Shown here: in pieces, positions 1 to 3,451 of the stretch
Layout: each line of letters starts with the position of its first letter
Numbering within the stretch: position 1 is the first letter of the stretch
NCBI GenBank assembly: GCA_964423225.1
Contig: CAYREE010000143.1
Location: 1 to 5,512 of the forward strand
DNA: 5,512 bases
Direction: 5' to 3'
Source of the DNA: CAYREE01 sp964423225
GTDB taxonomy: Archaea > Altiarchaeota > Altiarchaeia > IMC4 > SCGC-AAA252-I15
The notes under the pieces: model-generated
What the model was told of the DNA's origin: nothing
The model's input: the letters and a program-made list of their open reading frames with translations, nothing else
Databases searched by the model: none
Made by a program: the position numbers and the translations under genes

Positions 1-422
1 CGTGGATGAACGGAAACTGTGTCTAACATCTTGCCCTTACAGTGATATCCAGAGACAGGGATAAGGCATTTGATAACACGGCAATTCTCATAGAAAGGCT
101 CTCTCCGCCTACTATTACATTCTTTTTTAACGTCATCAGGGCATTCAGCCTTTATCTTGTTCGCGATTTCTTGGCATTTTGCAGAACCCTTGGGGATGCA
201 ACTATTCAAATGACTAGTATAATGGTAGTTGCATAATTCTCCTAGACTCATAGATCTAGTCCTTGACTTGATTTCAGCCACCTTGGCAAGGCATGCCGCC
301 TCTGTTTCATACCAACCCCCTGCAACAACGCCAACCAAGGAAAAGAGGATAATGATGAATGAGAAGATTACAATGGAGTGAGAAAACCAATGATGAATCC
401 CTTTTCTAAAAAACCATTTCAT
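1..422 (-). CDS. Membrane-anchored cysteine-rich protein, C-terminus beyond the window
   Basis: An open frame runs on the minus strand from an ATG at 422-420 to the left edge with no stop, giving 140 complete codons. I do not recognise the family. Residues 1-15 are basic and aromatic (MKWFFRKG...), residues 16-35 form one strongly hydrophobic helix, and the rest is hydrophilic, so the protein is probably an N-terminally anchored membrane protein with its body outside the cell. That outer part has nine cysteines in the visible stretch (44, 64, 75, 83, 94, 102, 114, 119, 128), spaced 5-20 residues apart. This suggests a disulfide-linked or metal-binding domain. Codon use reads as coding throughout, and the plus-strand frame at 42-236 is its shadow. 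The gene diverges from tag across a 69-bp gap. A TATA-like stretch in that gap (about 465-473) could serve both directions. Function is unknown; the C-terminal length cannot be seen. Confidence 0.72.
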   Translation of the reverse strand, partial: MKWFFRKGIHHWFSHSIVIFSFIIILFSLVGVVAGGWYETEAACLAKVAEIKSRTRSMSLGELCNYHYTSHLNSCIPKGSAKCQEIANKIKAECPDDVKKECNSRRREPFYENCRVIKCLIPVSGYHCKGKMLDTVSVHP

Positions 423-440
423 TTTATCAGATTAACAGTG

Positions 441-453
441 TTTAGTAACTAAA
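441..453. promoter_or_regulatory. 13-bp palindrome between divergent genes, possible operator
   Basis: TTTAGT-A-ACTAAA is a perfect inverted repeat with 6-bp arms around one central base. It lies in the 69-bp gap between the divergent cysteine-rich gene and tag, about 11 bp before the TATA-like stretch of tag. Its right part, AGTAACTAA, also occurs in the intergenic repeat at 3364-3372. A dimeric regulator site is possible, but in AT-rich DNA a chance palindrome of this size is not rare. Confidence 0.3.
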
Positions 454-463
454 TTTGTTTACT

Positions 464-472
464 CATATATAA
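464..472 (+). promoter_or_regulatory. Archaeal-type TATA box for tag (possibly bidirectional)
   Basis: The stretch CATATATAA is centred about 24 bp before the tag ATG at 492. That puts transcription start within a few bases of the ATG, so the message would be leaderless. No Shine-Dalgarno sequence precedes the ATG, which agrees. The core ATATAT is its own reverse complement and could also direct TBP for the minus-strand gene starting at 422, giving a leader of about 20 bases there. Confidence 0.55.
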
Positions 473-491
473 TCTTGTAGAATAGGTATGT

Positions 492-1064
492 ATGGTTTTA
501 GTTAGGTGTGGTTGGGTTCCGGATAAAACTTTTTACATCAAGTATCATGATAAGGAATGGGGTGTTCCCGTACACAAGGATAAGAAACTTTTTGAAATGT
601 TGATATTGGAGGGTATGCAGGCCGGGTTAAGCTGGGATACTATCCTTAAGAAGAGGGAGAACTTCCGTATTGCATTTGATGGTTTTGATTTTGAGAAAGT
701 CGCTGAATATGACGGGAAGAAATATGTTGAATTATTGGGGAATAAAGGCATTATTCGGAATAAACTAAAGATCAAGTCTGCTATTGAAAACGCGAAAGTA
801 TTCATTAAGATTAGACGGGAGTTTGGATCGTTCAATAGGTTTATCTGGGCTTATGTTGATGGCAAACCTATTGTGAATAATTACATGTCTTGGAAGGATA
901 TCCCTTCAAAAACAGGTTTATCCGATAGGATTTCTAAAGACTTGAAGAAACAGGGGATGAATTTTGTGGGTTCGACGATAATCTATGCTTACATGCAGGC
1001 GATTGGTATGGTAAACGACCATGAGACAAGCTGCCATAGACACAAAGAACTTGGGGTATGCTAG
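492..1064 (+). CDS. tag: DNA-3-methyladenine glycosylase I
   Basis: This 190-residue protein removes 3-methyladenine from alkylated DNA by cutting the N-glycosidic bond, starting base excision repair in the cytoplasm. It matches the Tag family over its whole length (E. coli Tag is 187 residues). Seen in the sequence: RCGW at 5-8, YHDKEWGVP at 18-26, LEGMQAGLSW at 39-48, LKKRENFR, GIIRNKLKI and NFVGSTI near the C-terminus. The zinc-binding set of the family is complete (Cys6, His19, His177, Cys181), as are the base-recognition glutamate Glu40 (E. coli Glu38) and the stacking Trp48 (E. coli Trp46), so the enzyme should be active. The ATG at 492 is chosen because the one at 488 meets a stop after five codons, and because the TATA box predicts transcription start near 492. 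Its stop codon overlaps that of the convergent downstream gene. Tag is mainly known from bacteria, so an archaeal copy may reflect old transfer; that is inference. Confidence 0.95.
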   Translation: MVLVRCGWVPDKTFYIKYHDKEWGVPVHKDKKLFEMLILEGMQAGLSWDTILKKRENFRIAFDGFDFEKVAEYDGKKYVELLGNKGIIRNKLKIKSAIENAKVFIKIRREFGSFNRFIWAYVDGKPIVNNYMSWKDIPSKTGLSDRISKDLKKQGMNFVGSTIIYAYMQAIGMVNDHETSCHRHKELGVC

Positions 1065-1861
1065 GAATTATCCCATCTAACATCTATCTTATCCTGGATT
1101 ATTATTAGTTCCTTTTGCCTTTCTTTTAATAAGCTTTTTTCACGTTCATATTCTGCATATGCTTTATTTCCCTTTGATATACTCCCATAATTCAATTCAA
1201 ATAATCCAGTCCGTAGTAATAACAATGATTTTTTCAGACTATCACATACTGTGTTTAATGCATTAACCTGCATTATCCGCTCTTCGATCTCTATAATAAA
1301 AATATCATTTGGAATGTCGAAAGTAGCTTTCTGATAGTTTTCCAATGAGTTTTCAGATAATTCCAATGCCTTATTAACCTGGTTTAAACCTTCGTCATAA
1401 TAATCCATGGCAACATAATAGTCATAGTTAGCCTGATTTGTGAAGGATATACTGGATTCATAAATCCGGAATGCTTCATTTGAATAGAATGATGATTTAT
1501 GATATTTGTCTAATCCAGTCGAGTAATAACCCATAAAAATATTGTATCTATCTAGTTCATCATCCTGAGCCTTGATTAACAAACTGATATTTCTTTTAAA
1601 ATCAGAAACCAATGAATTTTTATCACTAATTTTTTGCTCGCATCCTTCTTCATTCGATTTTATTTGATCTGATAACCTTGATTTCTCAGATTTTAAATCA
1701 TTTATCTCTAAATTCTTTGAGCTTAGTTCAACCTCATATGAGGATATCTCAGATTCAATATATTGTGTTGCAATAGAATTATTATAATAATAAGTTCCAT
1801 AAGACAAGATAAGACCAATAACCAGACAGATAATTATAACCTGAGAATTTTTATCCAACAT
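1061..1861 (-). CDS. Membrane-anchored coiled-coil / helical-repeat protein, function unknown
   Basis: I do not recognise a family for this 266-residue protein. It has one N-terminal membrane helix (residues about 8-25, with IIICLVIGLILSYG), then a heptad-like charged stretch (about 34-105) that reads as coiled coil, then an all-helical, tyrosine-rich part. That part holds an apparent internal duplication: residues 110-140 and 152-181 both follow YY..GL....K....S......Y....F, as in tandem helical hairpins of TPR-like type. The final 30 residues are again highly charged. Most of the protein probably projects outside the cell, though the orientation is not certain. An in-frame TTG at 1867 would add two residues; the ATG at 1861 is preferred because a GGGGG stretch (complement of 1869-1873) lies 7 bases before it, a usual ribosome-binding distance. 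The gene converges on tag with a 4-base overlap and diverges from the DNase I-like gene. Confidence 0.78.
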   Translation of the reverse strand: MLDKNSQVIIICLVIGLILSYGTYYYNNSIATQYIESEISSYEVELSSKNLEINDLKSEKSRLSDQIKSNEEGCEQKISDKNSLVSDFKRNISLLIKAQDDELDRYNIFMGYYSTGLDKYHKSSFYSNEAFRIYESSISFTNQANYDYYVAMDYYDEGLNQVNKALELSENSLENYQKATFDIPNDIFIIEIEERIMQVNALNTVCDSLKKSLLLLRTGLFELNYGSISKGNKAYAEYEREKSLLKERQKELIIIQDKIDVRWDNS

Positions 1862-1890
1862 ACACAAACCCCCTGATCATACTATGCGAA

Positions 1891-1898
1891 TAATAAAC
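1891..1898 (-). promoter_or_regulatory. Weak TATA-like box for the minus-strand coiled-coil gene
   Basis: The minus strand reads GTTTATTA here, about 33 bp before the ATG at 1861. A start site near 1868 would give a leader of about seven bases, which would cut into the GGGGG stretch at 1873-1869. A TATA-like TGTTTTA at 1907-1901 is an alternative that would keep the GGGGG stretch in the message. The 129-bp divergent gap must hold the promoters for both flanking genes, but the match to the TATA consensus is imperfect. Confidence 0.3.
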
Positions 1899-1937
1899 AA
1901 TAAAACAGGGATAAATTCAATGTCATTAAACCTAAAA

Positions 1938-1968
1938 CATATTATAAGACAAGCAGACCATAATTGTA
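1938..1968 (+). promoter_or_regulatory. Candidate promoter region of the DNase I-like gene
   Basis: There are two TATA-like stretches. CATATTATAAG (1938-1948) would start transcription near 1970 with a leader of about 20 bases. ATAATTGTA (1960-1968) has the spacing for a leaderless start at the ATG at 1991. No Shine-Dalgarno sequence is seen before the ATG, which slightly favours the leaderless choice, but the first box is the better match. I cannot decide between them. Confidence 0.35.
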
Positions 1969-1984
1969 TCGATAAAACGGTCTG
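1954..1984. promoter_or_regulatory. 6-bp inverted repeat flanking the presumed start region
   Basis: CAGACC (1954-1959) and GGTCTG (1979-1984) are perfect inverted arms around a 19-bp AT-rich centre, ending six bases before the ATG at 1991. They enclose the second TATA-like stretch. This could be an operator or, if transcribed, a hairpin at the start codon. The arms are short and nothing else supports a role. Confidence 0.25.
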
Positions 1985-1990
1985 GAAAAA

Positions 1991-2962
1991 ATGAGGTCTA
2001 AGATAGTTATTGTTGGTTTGGTCTTCGCGTTTATTTTTGCATGTTTTTTTGCCTTAGCCATTATTCTCATCGGTTCGGTCTATACATTCGACTTATTAGC
2101 GTCGACTACAACCACTACAACGTTAGAACCGTCCACTAGCACGACGACAACAAGTACTACTACGACAAGTTCGACCACTACAACGTCTACGACGACAAGT
2201 CTGTCAACGATGACTACTTCAACCAGTGTTTCAACAACGACAACCATGCTGGAATTTGATGGGATATTATCTATTGCTTCATGGAACCTGGAGATTTTCG
2301 ATCAGACAAAAGCTGATAATCAAGAACTGATGGATTATTATGCGGGTAAGATGCGTGAACACGACATCATCATTATCCAGGGAATACGAGATGAAACAGG
2401 AAGTGCATATAGGAACCTGTGTGGTATGATGAAGGAGTATAAGTGTATTGTATCAAGTAGGTCGGGGCCAGCCACGATGAAAGAACAGTATGGAATAGTA
2501 TACAAGAATGCTGTTTTATTACAGACTCATGATTGGAACCGGGATCAGTTTGTCGACCAGTTCCTTAGACCACCATATGGTGTGACATTCAAATCAGGTG
2601 ATTGGACGTTCCAATTGCTTACTATTCATACAGACCCGGATAATGTGAGGAAAGAGCTTACTCAACTTGAGTCGATTAGTCTTATCCAAAGCTATTATAG
2701 CGAAAACATCATACTATTGGGTGATTTAAACGCTGACTGCAGACATTATCCCAGCCCACCATTGCACTTTAATTCTTGGGCGTGGATAATACTCGATGAT
2801 GCTGACACGACAGTCTCACCCGCAGAATGTGCATACGACAGGATAATAATCAAGCCAGAAGCAGTAAACAACCATATTGGCTATGGGATAATGAAGGACA
2901 TGAACAAAACCCACGGCAACCACTATCTAATATACGCAGAATTCAAGACGGATTCGGATTGA
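1991..2962 (+). CDS. Membrane-anchored DNase I-like protein with Thr/Ser stalk and altered metal site
   Basis: The 323 residues comprise a membrane anchor (about 5-33), a Thr/Ser-rich stalk (38-85) and an endonuclease/exonuclease/phosphatase domain (about 90-318). The domain resembles animal DNase I closely in its motifs: ASWNLEIFD (96-104, Asn99), IIIIQGIRD (126-134), KEQY (164-167, Glu165), LLTIHTDP (209-216, His213), LGDLNADC (243-250, Asp245, Asn247), ADTT and ECAYDRI (279-285, Asp283), and GNHY (309-312, His311). Cys250 and Cys280 stand where DNase I has its structural disulfide, which fits an extracellular fold. DNase I cuts double-stranded DNA with divalent metal ions. Both catalytic histidines and their acidic partners remain, but the glutamate of the IQE motif is Gly131 and the aspartate of SDH is Asn310, both acidic metal-site positions. 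Activity may be reduced, altered or lost. A surface role in cutting or binding external DNA is inference. The neighbours offer no functional hint. Confidence 0.88.
   Translation: MRSKIVIVGLVFAFIFACFFALAIILIGSVYTFDLLASTTTTTTLEPSTSTTTTSTTTTSSTTTTSTTTSLSTMTTSTSVSTTTTMLEFDGILSIASWNLEIFDQTKADNQELMDYYAGKMREHDIIIIQGIRDETGSAYRNLCGMMKEYKCIVSSRSGPATMKEQYGIVYKNAVLLQTHDWNRDQFVDQFLRPPYGVTFKSGDWTFQLLTIHTDPDNVRKELTQLESISLIQSYYSENIILLGDLNADCRHYPSPPLHFNSWAWIILDDADTTVSPAECAYDRIIIKPEAVNNHIGYGIMKDMNKTHGNHYLIYAEFKTDSD
2102..2245 (+). repeat. Low-complexity Thr/Ser stalk coding tract
   Basis: Forty-eight codons encode 30 Thr and 12 Ser; the six others are Leu, Glu, Pro, Leu, Met and Val. All four Thr codons and several Ser codons are mixed without a fixed DNA unit, so the composition appears kept at the protein level and not by simple slippage. 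Such linkers hold domains away from the cell surface and are often O-glycosylated; the latter is inference here. Confidence 0.85.
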
Positions 2963-3019
2963 AAAAGAATTCAGCTGGAAGACAAAGATTAAAAGCGTAT
3001 TGTTAACGACATTGATTAA

Positions 3020-3112
3020 ATAGAGAATATAATAGCTGCTGGAATTGTAGTGGGAACAATAATAATATCCATCATCCTCATAACAATAATAATTAAAATA
3101 AACAAAAGATAA
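3020..3112 (+). other. Possible small one-helix membrane peptide or gene remnant
   Basis: In the 226-bp gap after the DNase I-like gene, one plus-strand frame is open from after a TAA at 3017-3019 to a TAA at 3110-3112. It reads as a hydrophobic helix (IIAAGIVVGTIII and so on) ending in KINKR, typical of a small membrane protein with a positive cytoplasmic end. There is no ATG; the only usual start is GTG at 3050, which would give 20 residues. Because runs of ATA/ATC in AT-rich DNA encode isoleucine by default, this may be chance or the tail of a decayed gene. Confidence 0.25.
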
Positions 3113-3124
3113 CAAAAAGTAACT
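3109..3124 (+). repeat. Intergenic repeat, copy 1 (16 bp, exact match to copy 2)
   Basis: ATAACAAAAAGTAACT is identical to 3355-3370 and has a one-mismatch 14-bp relative at 5495-5508. All three lie in the same orientation in gaps between plus-strand genes. This copy is 35 bp before the TATA box of the small basic gene. It may be a regulator site or another promoter-associated element; poly-A content makes part of the match cheap. Confidence 0.5.
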
Positions 3125-3130
3125 TAGCTT

Positions 3131-3137
3131 GTTTTTC
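3131..3137 (+). terminator. Possible U-tract terminator after the DNase I-like gene
   Basis: A short T-rich run (GTTTTTC) lies about 170 bases past the stop codon of the DNase I-like gene and before the next promoter. Archaeal RNA polymerase can stop at such U-tracts without a hairpin. The tract is only five T long, so support is weak. Confidence 0.2.
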
Positions 3138-3158
3138 AATATAATGTCAGGAGTCTAG

Positions 3159-3166
3159 TTTATATA
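3159..3166 (+). promoter_or_regulatory. Strong archaeal TATA box, leaderless promoter
   Basis: TTTATATA matches the archaeal consensus and is centred 26-27 bp before the ATG at 3189, exactly where transcription is expected to begin. The message of the small basic gene would therefore be leaderless. This is the clearest promoter in the window and the main support for that gene. Confidence 0.7.
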
Positions 3167-3188
3167 CATTATATCACTATCTATTGAT

Positions 3189-3269
3189 ATGCCAGTTAAA
3201 GGAAGGAAAACAAGCTATAGGGATGCTAGAAAGAAAAAGAAACATCTGAGAAATATGTACAGAAAGTGA
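3189..3269 (+). CDS. Very basic 26-residue protein, leaderless gene
   Basis: A 26-codon frame (beginning MPVKGRK, ending NMYRK) has 12 Lys/Arg plus one His and only one acidic residue; a KKKK run sits at 15-18. The composition is that of small nucleic-acid-binding or ribosome-associated peptides such as eukaryotic eL41, but the sequence does not line up with eL41 well enough to name it. The TATA box at 3159-3166 predicts transcription start exactly at this ATG, which makes an expressed gene likely despite the size. It stands alone between the DNase I-like gene and the HEAT gene, with a short U-tract after it. Binding RNA or DNA is inference from charge alone. Confidence 0.55.
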   Translation: MPVKGRKTSYRDARKKKKHLRNMYRK

Positions 3270-3295
3270 TCATTCCCCATTTACTTGAAGATTAT

Positions 3296-3301
3296 CTTTT
3301 T
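3296..3301 (+). terminator. Possible U-tract terminator of the small basic gene
   Basis: CTTTTT begins 27 bases after the TGA at 3267-3269, followed by further T-rich sequence to 3310. It is a plausible archaeal terminator by position, with no hairpin in front of it. Support is modest. Confidence 0.3.
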
Positions 3302-3354
3302 GATTACTTTATCCGTAATATGGTCTGGCGGATGCTATAGACAATAGAAAAAAT

Positions 3355-3370
3355 ATAACAAAAAGTAACT
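3355..3370 (+). repeat. Intergenic repeat, copy 2 (16 bp, exact match to copy 1)
   Basis: ATAACAAAAAGTAACT is repeated exactly from 3109-3124, 246 bp apart, and continues as AA so that AGTAACTAA matches the palindrome near tag (445-452 region). It lies 81 bp before the ATG of the HEAT gene, in its presumed promoter region. The preceding bases AAAATATAAC also resemble a TATA box. Confidence 0.5.
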
Positions 3371-3376
3371 AACCTT

Positions 3377-3403
3377 TTATTCGCTTACCCCTGGCGTTAA
3401 TAA
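3377..3403 (+). other. Stem-loop in the upstream region of the HEAT gene
   Basis: TTATTCGC (3377-3384) can pair with GCG-tt-AATAA (3394-3403), making 8 base pairs with a 2-base bulge around a 9-base loop. It begins six bases after the second repeat copy and 48 bases before the ATG. If transcription starts upstream it would be in the leader; otherwise it may be a protein site. No known riboswitch or RNA family is recognised. Confidence 0.25.
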
Positions 3404-3451
3404 GATGTAAACAATGTGTTTTTCTTGTAGGAATTCCCAAATAATAGTAGT

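Noticed and set aside
42..236. Plus-strand 64-codon frame
   Set aside because: It lies opposite the minus-strand cysteine-rich gene, which has a continuous frame, a membrane helix and regular cysteines. The plus frame has no promoter or recognisable domain.
488..490. Upstream ATG as start of tag
   Set aside because: It is out of frame and reaches a stop after five codons.
545..835. Minus-strand frame inside tag
   Set aside because: Tag is certain from its motifs and intact active site; the antisense frame is a shadow.
1865..1867. TTG as start of the minus-strand coiled-coil gene
   Set aside because: It lies only one base from the GGGGG stretch, whereas the ATG at 1861 has proper spacing and is the stronger start codon.
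2927..3139. Minus-strand 70-codon Tyr/Ser-rich frame
   Set aside because: Its composition is what AT-rich intergenic repeats of ATA/ATT give in reverse, it overlaps the end of the DNase I-like gene, and it shows no domain.
3189..3269. Naming the small basic gene as ribosomal protein eL41
   Set aside because: Size and charge are similar, but the sequence lacks the Trp/Arg-rich pattern of eL41, and charge alone is not enough to name it.
3109..3370. CRISPR array or insertion-sequence ends from the 16-bp repeats
   Set aside because: Only two exact copies 246 bp apart with a gene between them, no regular spacers, no inverted ends and no transposase.
3270..3451. tRNA or other known RNA gene in the gap before the HEAT gene
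   Set aside because: No cloverleaf, T-loop or C/D box set could be made from the sequence; only small hairpins are present.
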